A stretch of 64,000 nucleotides of DNA from Fratercula arctica (taxonomy: Eukaryota > Chordata > Aves > Charadriiformes > Alcidae): positions 171,096,447-171,160,446 of the forward strand of contig CANTUZ010000001.1 of NCBI GenBank assembly GCA_947846985.1, in the 5' to 3' direction. Under the pieces are notes generated by a model, which worked only from the letters and a program-made list of their open reading frames with translations, ran no database searches and was not told the origin of the DNA. Numbering within the stretch: position 1 is the first letter of the stretch; the number at the start of each line of letters is the position of its first letter. Made by a program: the position numbers and the translations under genes. Shown piece after piece: positions 39,238 to 51,650 of the stretch.

Positions 39238-40080
39238 AAGCTTCTCTAGCAGATGCACCACCCTGTTGCTAACGTCAAGTCTGCTACCAAGTGAGAGAAG
39301 ACTGACAAGTGGTGCTGCATTCATTTCAAATAGATGAAGCCCATGTTCTTGATGAGGTGGTAAAACCATGCTTCCAAGGTGGCACAGTGCATGTGCCCCT
39401 ACCACAGAGATCTTGAACAGATCTTCAGGGGATGGGAGAGTACTCCACCAAACCCATCACTCATCCATAGACATCCAAGGACATCCACGGACATGCAACA
39501 ACATCCATGTCCTTGGACCCAGGATCAGCAGCCCTGGAACACAGTCTAGGGAAAAGCATGGCAATGGTGCTTCACACGTCCTCATGCCCAGAGGACCCCC
39601 GTGAGACAACACACAGGAACATCCCCTTGGCCCATTCTCTGCCACAGCAGGCACTGGGAACTGCAAAACTGGTGGTCCGGATGCCTGCCTGAGTTAAGTG
39701 TGAGTACTGTTTTCCTGTACATGTATTGAGGGTGGGACTGTGTTTAGGAGGTTTCTGGTAGAATTAGGGCACTGGTCACAGAGCTGCGGAAAGGAGGTGT
39801 AAGTCTCTGGATTGACTGTGAGAGCTTCTGTGCCTTGAGAGACAATTCTCCAGGGGCTGTGAGCTGTGAGGGAAGTTCTGTGGAGCAACAAGCTCCATCA
39901 GAGGCCACTTGGCCCGTCCCAGCTCTGCATGTGGGCCAGGCACAGTCCTGGCACCTGCATAAGTCATGGACGTGTCATGCCTTGGTAACACAGTCCCCCC
40001 TAGGCTTCTGCACAAAACCCCAGCCACGCTGTCTCAACTGCAGCATATAAAGGACCTATTCATTGGTGGTACTGGTACAC
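39238..40080 (-). repeat. Unnamed interspersed repeat, copy 2 (inverted relative to 20459-21290)
   Basis: Reverse complement of copy 1 with the same internal order. The best-matching part is 39580-40030 (about 95% identical by eye). Toward 39240-39570 it diverges and has gained a small tandem array (39471-39510). In minus orientation it encodes peptide pieces matching copy 1 (LLHRTSLTAHSPW..) but no intact ORF. It lies in intron 2, about 19 kb from copy 1. Confidence 0.85.
39471..39510 (+). repeat. Four-unit about 10-bp minisatellite (GACATCCANG type)
   Basis: Four degenerate 10-bp units of ACATCCA(A/C)GG form lie inside copy 2 of the unnamed repeat and are not seen at the matching place in copy 1, so the array expanded after the copies separated or was lost in the other. 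Confidence 0.7.
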
Positions 40081-43000
40081 TCTTCCATAAATAACAAGAA
40101 AAAATATAAATCAGGATGGTTTATATTTCTTTCTCATACAGCCAGACAGCTGCTGGGATTGCAGGTAATTGCAGTAATTTCTCCTTTCTTCTTTCAGATG
40201 CCAAGAAGATCTTCGGATTGAGAGGAAGATGGGGATTTTTCGGAAGGGATATTTTCCTTCCTGGTTTGGGAGATCAGCTGCAGACTATGTGTCTCCAAGG
40301 AGCGACTGAGATGAGATGGGGATTCTGTAATACTTTTCAGTTTGGCATGGATTTAATGTTTGATCAGAAATGATGCCATGGCATTCACTCCACAGAAGAG
40401 ATGGGTTCCAGACAAGAGTTTACCTCAGAAGGAATTTCTAGTACTTGTGAGGGACAGTTCATAGTGTTCTGCACAACTCCTACAATATCTAGGTTCTCCT
40501 AAAAGGCCATTATTTGGACAACATCCACTCAGAGCGGGGGCAGAAATCAAGCAGTAGTGAGACAGGTGAAACTTCAGCATGGCACTTCCTAAAGAAATCC
40601 ACAAGGAAGCAAAGATTTGTGGGATAACTATGTTCAGATGGCTTTGAAGTGAGCTATGACACATTCGGTTCAAAGGATGAAACTAAACCTAAAACTACAC
40701 CTAGTCCATAGTAAAGCTCACAAACCACATACAGTGGAAATGTCAGGAGGCTCAGCAGTTAATTCAGCATGGCTTTGTTTCACTCATCTGCCCAAGCTGC
40801 TCCAAATTACTGTAGGCATCACTGACATTGACATGTTGCAGTATAACTATCTTCAATCAGGGGACATCAAGTTCCAGCTGCTTCTTCAGACTTTTACAGT
40901 GTCATTTGGAAGTCTTTTGTGTGGAATGTGAAAAACCCAAGACACCACTCTGTAAATTCCTGACAAGTCTCATCCTTTAAAGAATACTAATATTGATATT
41001 TTTGAAGAGCTACCCCAGTGACATTGCAGTTAAATCTTTCTAGGGCATACACTGAAGAATGCCATTTGAGATTTAAATAAGATAAGGATAAGCAGCATTA
41101 AAAAAGAAGTCTAATACATAGTTTCATCAAGATAATGTTGCTTTACCAGACAAACAGGATAAAAAGTTGGGTTGTCAATCTCAGTAGGATTTTCTGTCTG
41201 TACTCTGGTTTTGACTCCAAAGCAATTCCAAGAAAAAATACCTTGAAATGAAAGTCACTATTTCTAGCTAAGAAGGAACTGGTTATTTTTTAAGGAAGAA
41301 GACAAAGAAAGATGATGGAGTAAAGTATGAAGAATGAGAAAGACTATTAGAACAATCTGGGTGACTCCTCAGTCATGTACAGGAGATACGAGCAGAGCAA
41401 GACAGATACGCACATAAATCCAAACTGACAATGGTTAATGCAGCTATTTCGGAAGAAGATGCTTTTAGGGTGGGTAATTATGGAAAAAACCTTCCTACTG
41501 AAGAAATTACATCCTCACCAATTGTTGATAACCTGAAGCCCTTCTTTCTCATCTGTATTTTTATAACATGCAATACTGTCAAAGGCTTGGGGGGGTGTTA
41601 GTTTTTACTAATCCCATATTACTGTACTCAGAAATTATTTATTACGGCACTGAATTCAATATGTTAACTGTGCATTGTTATTGAAAAGAATCACAGAGAG
41701 AAATCATACTGCTTTTTCGTTCACGATCTGTCAAGCATCAACAACTGCAAATAACATGACTCTCAAATTCCTAAGATTTCATTTCATAAGTGAGATATTC
41801 TAGAGGATACACCTAGTGATGTAAACAGAAGGGTTTTTTCACCTGCTCCACAACCTTTGCCTTAACCTGAAAATGGTAGTACTTTACAACACAATCAGAA
41901 AATGAACAGAAGCCATTGCTCCTTATTTCTTTTGGGTATCTTTACATTTCCCTAATACTACACAGATTCAGTAATATTTCTAACAGAATTTGTGTCTCCC
42001 TTACCTTTTCCTGCCATCTCACTACTGGAATTAGAGAATCTCCCATACTCAAAACCTTCATTTACATCCCCATTTCACTGGCTTCAGTTCAACATTGCAA
42101 TCTTCATTTAAAGGCCTATAAAAGGCATCAGTAAAGAAAAAAGTCCAACCGATACATTCTGGAAGACTGTTAGCCTTCAATTTGCCAAATTCCTCCTCTG
42201 CATTTGGAAGATTTCATCTGTAACAACATATAATTAACACACTTAAAATGCAACTGTACACACTACATACAACTTCACTTTAAATAACTGTAATTCTCAA
42301 GACTTTCCAAGTGCGAAGGCAGTACAGTTGTACAAAACAGCAACACAAACTGATCTTGCCATTATTTACATCAATAAAGAATTGCTGAAATTGTCCTGCA
42401 ATCCTTCTATTCTAGTTCTGCCAAAAAAACCCACCAAAAAATGTCTCCCACAGGTTGGGCACTAAACATCCACAAGCTTCCAACATTCCTCTCAATTTAT
42501 AGTTTAGCAGTGCTTAACATTAAAACTGCAGCATCACCGTAGCTCTTAGATCTGAGGAGCAGCGCAACAAGTAAAAAGGATAAGGGTAATTTGCAGGCTT
42601 CCTAAGTACATAGCTCCAGCTATCCTGCCCTCCCTAAGGAGCTACATTATCTCCAACCAAGCACCTACATAATTTTTTTCATCCTTATCATGAGGAGTTT
42701 GATCCTGGACCAAATGATACAACCTGCTACAAAATTCTGCATCTTCCCACCCTGTGACCCACAGTTATCCTACATAATTTCTGCTGAATCCATTTACACA
42801 CTCTTCTTTTATTACCAAAAGCCAGAAAGAATTCCACCACTTCAAGAGCTGATCTTTTGTAGGGACATTTCGAACGGGCAGCCTCTGATAAGACACCCTC
42901 ATTACACTATCAGCTTATTCGCCAGACAGACTACTAAACATTCGTTGGACACGGACAGTCCAAACAACAATCTGCACACAGATACACACCATCAGGCTAT

Positions 43001-43879
43001 TTTAAATTGGGAAAGGAACTCAGGAAAGAAGGCAAAAGGTTTCTTTCCTCACCAGGAGGTTCATCAACTTTGGTCATATGTCTGATCTGCACTCCTACTG
43101 ATCTATAATGAAACATGCAGAGCACTGAAAGTCTATTTCAACACAACAAGATATAGTACTGCTAGCTTACACTGAGCAGACTGAGAACACAGTGACAAGC
43201 AGTGCCTGAAGGCTGTGAGCCAAACGTCATCACCCACGCTCCACAGTGGTATGGCAGGCCTTTTCGCGAAGTCTCTCCTAGACCCTGCAAGATCTATGAC
43301 ACAAAATACACGAGCCCATGTCTTTTCTATTTTCAGCAAATCTCTTTGTGAATATCTTTGTTATTGGGTGTCCAATAGTTACCAGGTAAACCAAGTTAAA
43401 TTTATTCCACAGCACAGACTAGACAGCTTCAACAGACAAGACACTAACCTCAAATCCTGCCTTTCACTTATATTCCCTTTTGATTAAAAAGAGCAAACTG
43501 TAGAGAATACAAAAACCATAGTTAGACAGGACTCAGATACCAGCAAGATTATCATGAACTTCTGAATGTATTCTGCTACATACACCCAGAAAACTTAAAC
43601 CAGTTCTTCCATTCAGTTTCGTAATGCTGTTGAAAAGAGGAAATGTGGAGGAAAGGATGTGTACGTCAATTAGCAAAACTTTCTCATTCTGCACAAATCG
43701 GCCATATCCTAAAACATTTAATATACTTATAGAGAATACAGAGACACAAACTTAGGAGACTTAAAACCAACATCAAACTTAAAAAGCAAAACTTTTCAAG
43801 TGCTTTGCAGAGGAAATTTCTACAGAGTCCACTTCAGATAATTTACATTAAAATGTTGTATTACTTCATTAAAATAAAA

Positions 43880-44050
43880 CAAGTATGTATTTTCATATGT
43901 ATATGTATGCAGAAATTTATTTCATATATACATATATATTTTGTATATATTATGTATATATTTACATATGACACACGATATAAAACTGTATATATAAAAT
44001 TATAAATTTTTATATAAAATATATTACATATATATCTATAAAAGAATAAA
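43880..44050. repeat. AT-rich, TATA-rich tract
   Basis: Nearly pure A/T with many TATATA and ATATGT runs, a degenerate dinucleotide microsatellite in intron 2. No function is implied. Confidence 0.9.
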
Positions 44051-45210
44051 TAAAATTACATAAGGAGCTGGGCCCTTTTAAAGTCTCCTGATTTCTTCAA
44101 ATGTTGAAGGTAGTTGTTCTAATTCCAGCATACTGTAACTTCTAAGTTCTTTTTTGGACTTGGTAAATCAACTGAAAACTGGTGAGGAGAAAATGTTTTC
44201 TGTATTTTTGTTAAAAGGTAGAGTGCAGTACAGGTCTATCATTTTTTGCAGCTGTATGACTTCTCTTTTCTTGCAACAGTGGAATAAAACCCTCATAAAC
44301 TCAATTACTGTATTGTGACTGTATTACTGTATTACTCCAGACACTAGGTGCATATCTGGAGTGAGTGCATTCCATTCACTGTAATGCATCTTGCACATTG
44401 AAATACATTACGGAAGAATATGAGTCTGACTCCAACATTTCTTTGTGCTCAATGTTAAGCTACGTACAGCTGGAAGAAAAAGCCGGCTAAACAGAGCAGC
44501 GTAAGGGAAAACCCCCAGCTGATGGCTGAGAGAGCGGAGAACCTTGAATAAGGCAGACTGCAAACACCCATGGTGGCAACAACGCGGGCTCCAGCACTGA
44601 GTAAATCTGAATGGGCTGATGCAGAACAGAGTATTCACGACCTGAGTTGGGGGGAAGCTGCCTCAGACTATGGGGAAGTCGAAATTCATGGACTTTCCAG
44701 ACAGAAAACTAGTGTGGGGCCACCAGCAACCCCACCACAGCCTACAGCAGGGCAGAAGGTGCAACTCTCTTTACAGCTCCTCCCTGTCAAATTTCACTTG
44801 TTTTTATACTCAATTATGTGCAGCAATAGCCAAGGTATGCATCTTCATTTCTGCTGGAACTGTCTTCTTGTTCATCATGGCAATTGTCAAGTGACTTGTC
44901 TAATACTTTGCTTTACCTTTTAAACATGAGATAAGAACTGTTAGGGGGGAGAAAAGGAAATCCAATAGAGAAAAGTTCAAAATTTAACCAACCAGGAAAA
45001 GAATTATTAAACTACAGAAGAAAAAAGAAGAATTAAAGGAAAATCAAAACCTCTTAGATGCAGTGTAACCGGGTACAGGTATTGAAGCTTATAAATCAAT
45101 ACTGAACACAGCAAAAGGAATAAGCTAGCAAGGTTTCTACCTCTCTAGTATCTACCTGCTGTGCAATATTTACTGCCCATTTTCAGTAATAAGGTTATTC
45201 TCAAACATAC

Positions 45211-45355
45211 CTGATCAAGAAGTTCCTTATATGTTATTTTCTCTTTGGTGTTTGTTACAGGACTGTCATAAATAATAGCAATTTGGTCTCCTCGTCCATT
45301 CTCAACATGACGATCTACAGCATTGTAACAGATATTCAGCTCTCCACCTACAAAC
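45211..45355 (-). CDS. ACSS3: ACSS3 exon 2
   Basis: Completes Trp105 (TG from exon 1 plus G at 45355) and encodes residues 106-153, from FVGGELNICYNAVDRH to YKELLDQ. The LNICYNAVDRHVE segment is a hallmark of the acetyl/propionyl-CoA synthetase N-terminal region. The IAIIYDSPV stretch starts the AMP-binding domain proper. The acceptor is a long pyrimidine tract ending TTTTAG before 45355; the donor is GTATGT from 45210. It ends in phase 0. No anomalies were seen. Confidence 0.97.
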
Positions 45356-48300
45356 CTAAAAAAGAAGAAGGAAGTACGTAACAGCCAGCCTTCCAAACTG
45401 ATAACACTATATTTTTTGCATTTTTTTTCTTTAAGGAATGAAAGCATTCAATTAAAATATAGGTCATAAAACATTATACTCAGTTCAGTGAGACATTTTT
45501 TAATCTATAACCTCACAATTTACTCAAAAAACTGAATAAGCTATTAGTGAAAATAGTGGAAGTACTGTACTTCAACTGACCTAACTAAGAATCTGCTAAA
45601 TTTGGTCTTGATTTAACTTATTTTGCATTACTCGTTCTGATTTTTATAGCTAAGGTTTCACAGAAAAAGCATACATTCACATAAAATAATCTGACATTAT
45701 GAAAATGTGTTATCACACTACTTTGTATTGGCATGCACACGTATCTTTTTTAAGAACAGGTTCAGGACTCAAAATATTCATCCTTTGGCAATAACAGTTA
45801 AGCATACAAGTATCTGTATTTAAATGAAACTGACCCCAACAGTTACAAAATCTTATAAATTTGTCTGACATTCATAACACATTTGACATAACCGTGTTTT
45901 ACATCAGTGATTTAAAATCCTCGATAAAGTGATGTGAGTCATAGCCTCCTCAACAACCAGACATTTACAGAAAATTCTCATCTTCTAATTAAAGCAAAAC
46001 ACTTCACAGTCTCAGGTTTCATTTTTATTGTCATTTTACACAGGAAAAGAAAATTCAAGTGTAGCATAATCCTCAAGTAAGAAAATACAAAGATGGCTCT
46101 ACTAACTAAAAGATGACACGGAATCTAAAAATTAAAGTTCACTCTAAATAATGCTCTTTGTGTTTGTTTTTCTACATGCACATATCTCTCTACAGCAAAA
46201 AAAGAGCAACATACAGAAAAAACACACTTGCGAGTTTCCAAAAAGTTCTTTGGGGACACTCACTGTCATAATGTGACAGTTATACTGTATCTGGAAATAA
46301 AAACAGATGGACTAAAGTAACCCACGACTAGTTAAAAAAGTATTTCCTTCTTCACATTTCCTGTCTAGTAAAGGACTGCTCAAAATTAGGTTATCTGATA
46401 TATTATTCATATATCCATATGGACAGATGCCATAGGATAGTCTTTCTTGTTAAAGAATGGCAATTATTAAACCAAAAGCAGTCAGGATGTGAAGTATGCA
46501 GTAATCTTTTACTGTGACTCCTTTACAACACCATTAATAAGGAGAATGTGGGGGACCAGGAAAGCAACAAAAACATTCTGTACTGCAAACCCCTTCCCAT
46601 AGAAGAACTGTGTGAACAATAAAGGATCGGGAGCTGTTTCATGTAATATAGAGAAACTCTGTATTACTGTCATAAAAGTTGTGTAGGATTCAGGTCATCC
46701 ATTGATTTTTATATCAAATCACTGCAGGATGACGTGAACAAGGAAACAGGAGAGCGCAGTACCTGGGCTACTATGCATAACCACTAAAGAACGGTCAAAA
46801 CATCAACAATTAGTGGAGCTTGGATTCTTTTAAAGATAAATGGCAACATCAACACTGCCACATAAATGTTTAACAATCCCTTGTGAACAAGTACATGAAA
46901 AAGATGTGACTGCAAGTTGAAACAAATAACAAGACTATCTGGACAGTGTGATGAGAGCTTTGCTACCCTGTTTAGAAGGAAGGTGGCTCTTATGGGATCA
47001 GAGAAGCAGAGGTGCACCTACCATGACCACAACTGCAAGACTTTGGCTTCTCTACTGTCACCCAAGGACATGCTCAAATACCTCATTCCGGCTGACAAAT
47101 AAAAGCTGCCTGCCTTTGAAAAGCTGCCCTGTGCTGCTGCAAACTTCTGTTGATCCAGTGATTCCCAAGGAGATGAATACCCGTGAGGAACTTTTGATTC
47201 GCTTGAACAAGCTTTAGCTGGAAAGAGACAGCAGCATGAAACCAGGACTCAGTTTTGGAATAAGGACATGAATGAGATGCTTCTATTTAAAACAGAGGTC
47301 TAGAATCAAAAAGAAAATACTCCAATAGACTGCAGAAGATCAGAGGTGGATCTGCAGAATGTTTGTAAGAGTTTGCCAGTAAATCTTTCCATAATAAGCA
47401 GGACTGTAAAATGCTAATATATTGCTAACCAGACAATTATCTCAATGCGGCTTACCAACTGAGTCCAAGCCTGAAGAATCTTATTTTAGGCTGTGTTCCT
47501 AATGCTGAGAAATTAATAACATTCAACAAATGCAGCAGGGGAAGATTACAACAAATAAAAAGAGTAAACAGCAACAACTCTGATACATAAAAGAAAGTGG
47601 ATTTAGTTCACTAGCAGTCTCTTTGAAGGGCTCATCTACCTTCCGCTGGTGCTATGGTGGGAAAAAAAATGAGAGGGTTCTTCCTGTCAAAAATCACAGC
47701 AGAATTTAAAACTGGTTATAATATCAAACCAGCTTGCTTCACAGCAACATTTTAAAAGAGTAATTCTGACAGGATCAACCTATCCTTTTGGTAAGTCTTT
47801 TTTCCCATACATCCACGAAAGCAGCAGCCTTTGATAATCCACATTATGCATAACTTACATCTAATAAGGCTTGTTTTAAAAATAATTTGAGTGTGGTTAC
47901 CCACATTAGCACCCCCCTGAGCCTCTTTAAAGCGACCTACAGCAGCCACCTAGGAATTACTGCCTCTTCGTGACTGGCGCTCAGCACCTCACATCTCACC
48001 CTGGCCCTGAGGTCTCACAGGGTTTCTGTTGTTTCACAAACATGAATCTGAAGCACGTGCACTTACATCTTTAATCATACCTTAAAATGACTATTCTATT
48101 AATATTTTAGAGGTACAAGTAGAAGTGGGCACGAAAGCACTGATCTTCTGTTCATGTTTAACTCTTGACAAGTCAGTAAGTTAGGTCTTCCAAAGTGGAC
48201 CGCCATTACATACAGCTTAATATCTACCATCTACGGTCTGGAATTTTTTTTTTGGTATATTCAGTATTTTTTTGGATGTGACAACAGCTTACTTGCTAGT

Positions 48301-48937
48301 AATGAAATAAGTACAGCAGTGAAGAAGGCAACAGATAATTATCTCTTAATTCACTTCACTCAAATATTCAAAACTTATGCTTTAATTTCCAACACTATCT
48401 GCTATCTTAAGAATCAAATTAGCTGTATTCAGACATACTTTTTAGTCTTCACTCAACGGCTCAGAAGGCAAGACAATTAAGAATAAAAAAAAGAAGTTAA
48501 AGGTTCTAATAAAGCTGGCATATATGCAAAAGAAAAAATACATTAAAATTATTTTGCACCATAACTGTAAAAAAAGCATATTGCTAAAATCCTTTTATGC
48601 CATGCAGGGTACATATACTTCTCCAAGCTGCGCTGCCAGGAATCAACTGGATTTTTTTTAATTTTTTTTGATGAAGTGAGAACAGAAGCTGAATAAAGTG
48701 TTAGACAAAACCACAACAATATTAGACATTTTGAAATAATAATATGTTAACTGATCTAGCCATATTTTTTAAAAGTGTAAGCAACGTTTGAATAGCAAGC
48801 TGTGCAACACTCCTAAAGTTCAAAGGTGATTTTATATCACGCTAATGTCTTCAAAAAACATAACTTGCAAAATTGCCCTCTGCCTGCATGGATCAGGAAA
48901 AACTGTTTCTACCATTTCTAAAGAAATTCTTGCTTAC

Positions 48938-49075
48938 CCTTACTGACTGGGATTCCACAAGGCCCCACAATAATCTGTTCAAGTGTTTCACTATCTTTAG
49001 CATTAAAAAGATTTTTCTTCCTAACGTCTATAACCTACATCTCCCTTCTTGCAATTTAAGACTTCTAATTTTGGC
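48938..49075 (-). repeat. Old CR1 3'-region relic
   Basis: In plus-strand view, CTGTTCAAGTGTTTCACTATC followed by AAAAAGATTTTTCTTCCTAACGTCT matches the CR1 segment normally reading CTGTTCCAGTGTCTCACCACCC..AAGAATTTCTTCCTAACATC, with many substitutions. It has no 3' tail. Confidence 0.65.
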
Positions 49076-49212
49076 CTCTTCAAAGCCAACTCGGAGAACA
49101 GTTTTGCCTTCAACTTCATAGCCAAATTCTCTGCAGCAAATGTTACACCTTACATCTCCCTTTTGGATTCTACACCAAACAATTCTAATTCCTTTATCCT
49201 TTTCTTGACCAA

Positions 49213-49560
49213 TCATGCTTTTTCACTCTTCTCATTATTTTTGATGTGGGCAACCAGATGATGTTCTGCACCGTACCAGCCACCGATGCAGGTGAGAACA
49301 GTCAATGGCACCTGGCATTTCTGCTTCAACAGAACAGCCAGGGGATGGTGACACTGATCACATACCTTTCGGAAATCATTTTGCAACCCACTGACATAAC
49401 ACTGGTGTTTCCAATGGAAAAGACTAAAGCAAATGCACCAGGGCACGCTGCACATTTCTTTCATGCTCTGATAGTATTTAGAGAGGATGAATTGGTATTT
49501 GCCTTACAGCTACATTTTAAATACATTAACCACCTCCTTCAACTTCTTCAACTGAAGTAA
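49213..49560. other. Unidentified segment with open frames on both strands
   Basis: Plus frame 49246-49560 (104 codons) and minus frame 49464-49213 (83 codons) overlap, and the base composition is more balanced than the surrounding intron. The minus frame has a protein-like segment (KCQVPLTVLTCIGGWYGAEH). I could not assign it to a gene or repeat family. It sits directly between two CR1 pieces, so an older repeat or a retropseudogene is plausible. Confidence 0.3.
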
Positions 49561-49874
49561 ATGACACCAGGAAATATATGAAAAGTATCTGTTTCTGTAA
49601 GTTTCACGTTTGGCAACCAAAACCAAAGATAATGAAAATAAATGGATATTTATTAATTGATCTAATATGTCTCTGAAACCAGAGATAAATTCTAACTCAA
49701 GAAGCACATACATGAACTTCTTAATACTATTGTTAAGGTCTCTATAAACTGCTTCCTAGTTAAACCTCCAAACCAGTACTACATCTTTACCCTGTTGACC
49801 AGCAAGCTAACTTTTTCTTGGAAGCCTGGTGTCCTTCTCAGTTCTGTTCTGTACCTCTTTTGTTTTCTCTTCAG

Positions 49875-50982
49875 CATGACACTGTCCCGCACAACATCCT
49901 TGTCTCTAAAGTGGAGAGACATGGATTTGATGTATGGACCACTCCCTGGATATGGAATTGGCTGGATGACCACACTCAAAAGAGTTGCAGTCAATGGCTC
50001 AATGTTCAAGTGGTAAGCAGCAATGAGTGGTGTTCCTCAGGGGTTGGTACTGGGACCAGTGCTTTTTAACATCTTTGTCGGCAACAACGACATGTCGATT
50101 GAGTGCACCCTCAGCAAGTTTGCCGACAACACCAAGTGTGGTCGACATGCTGGAGAGAAGGGATGCAAGGGGTCCTGGATACACTTGAGAGGTGGGCCCT
50201 TGCCAACCTCATGAAGTTCAACAAGGCCAAGTGCAAGGTCCTGCACATGGGTCGAGGCAATCCCAAGCACAAATACAGGCTGGGTGGAGAATGGCTTGAG
50301 AGCAGCCCTGAGGAGAAGGACTTGGTGGTGGTAGTTGATGAGAAGCTCAACATGAGCAGTCAGTTTGCGCTCGCAGCCCAGAAAGCCAACCGCATCCTGG
50401 GCTGCATCAAAAGAAGTGTGGCCAGAATGTCAAGGGAGGTGATTCTGCCCCTCTACTGTGCTCTCATGAGACCCCATCTGGAGTACTGCATCCAGCTCTG
50501 GGGGCCCCAACATAAGAAAGGCATGGACCTGTTGGAGCAAGTCCAGAGGAGGGCCACAAAGATAATCAGAGGGCTGGAGCCCCTCTCCTATGAAGACAGG
50601 CTGAGAGAGTTGGGGTTGTTCAGCCTGGAGAAGAGAAGAGAAGGCTCCAGGGAGACCTTATAGCAGCCTTCCAGTACCTAAAGGGGGCCTACAGGAAAGA
50701 TGGGGAGGGACTCTTTATCAGGGAGTGTAGCAATAGGACGAGGGGTAATGGTTTTAAACTGAAAGAGGGTAGATTTAGATTAGATATTAGGAAGAAATTC
50801 TTTACTGGAACAGGTTGCCCAGAGAAGTTGTGGATGCTCCATCCCTGGAAGTGTTCAAGACTAGGCTGGATGGGGCTTTGAGCAGGCTGGTCTAGTGGGA
50901 GGTGTCCCTGCCCATGGCAGGGGGGTTGGAACTAGATGATCTCTAAGGACCCTTCCAACCCAAACCATTCTATGATTCTATG
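49875..50982 (+). repeat. CR1 LINE, 3' about 1.1 kb
   Basis: A plus-oriented copy beginning in the middle of RT at the DTVPHNIL motif (49876-49899). The catalytic box reads FADN instead of FADD (second Asp to Asn, 50128-50130). A 186-codon frame (50103-50663) covers the ORF2 C-terminal part, with LYCALMRPHLEYCIQLWGPQ. The 3' UTR ends with ATTCTATGATTCTATG at 50967-50982. It is 5'-truncated and frameshifted. Confidence 0.95.
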
Positions 50983-51333
50983 TCCTCTGAAAGAGCCTCC
51001 TGTATCCTCTCTCTCTCTCTTATATTCAGTCTTTTCCTGAAAGAACTTATCTATGTGTCATCCTGACGAGCACACTGAATGCTGGTAACCATCCAGGACT
51101 TCAGAGGCATTAGACTACTACACTAGTATCACATACAGCCTGCTATCACTTATAGGGAACATAAATAAAAATAGAAATAAAATTCCATGTTGTACATTAA
51201 GACATTAAAAAGGATTACACAATTTTGAATCACTTGATGTTTCATTATCCACAGCACAGCAACAGATACCTGACACCCAAAAATAATTATGACCTGATGT
51301 TGAGTCTTCAGAGAGTTGCATCTTTGCATAATC

Positions 51334-51650
51334 CCATAGAATCACAGGCTGGTTCTGTGAAGGGACCTCTGGAGGGCACCTGATGCGATGTCCCTGCTCA
51401 AGCAGGTTCACCTAGCCAGTAGACCAGGACCATGTCCAGATAGCTTTTGAATATTTCCAAGGATGAGGAGTCCACAACCAACTCTGTGCCAGTCCTCAGT
51501 CGCCATCTAAAAAAGTGTTTCCTGATGTTCAGAGGGAACCTCCTGTTTCAGTTTGTGTCCATTGCCTCTTGTCCTGTCACTGGGCACCACTGAATAGAGC
51601 CTGGATCTCCTCACCTTCCCTTCAGTTATTTGCTCATGTAAATGAGATAA
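51334..51650 (-). repeat. CR1 LINE 3' end, older copy
   Basis: Minus-oriented. The plus-strand view starts CATAGAATCACAGGCTGG, then AAGGGACCTCTGGAGGGCAC, then the CTCTTGTCCTGTCACTGGGC segment at 51566-51585. It is the same subfamily type as the copies at 11812 and 63618, with CTCTGGA after the GGGAC motif and CACTGGGCACCACTGAA. It lies only about 350 bp from a CR1 in the opposite orientation. Confidence 0.9.

Larger units (their letters stand above)
34936..45210 (-). other. ACSS3 intron 2
   Basis: An intron of 10275 bp. It holds copy 2 of the unnamed repeat (39238-40080), an AT dinucleotide-rich tract (43880-44050), a short tandem patch near 44305-44337 (TGTATTACTG-like units) and an unexplained GC-richer block (44450-44780). 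A 131-codon ORF at 42690-43085 has no recognisable features. The remainder is ordinary AT-rich intron. Confidence 0.85.

Noticed and set aside
40188..40376. Pyrimidine tract plus AG followed by a short open frame on the plus strand, exon-like
   Set aside because: Antisense to ACSS3, no matching donor or neighbouring exons, and the peptide is not recognisable.
42690..43085. 131-codon plus-strand ORF in intron 2
   Set aside because: No domain, no splice or promoter context, composition like the surrounding intron.
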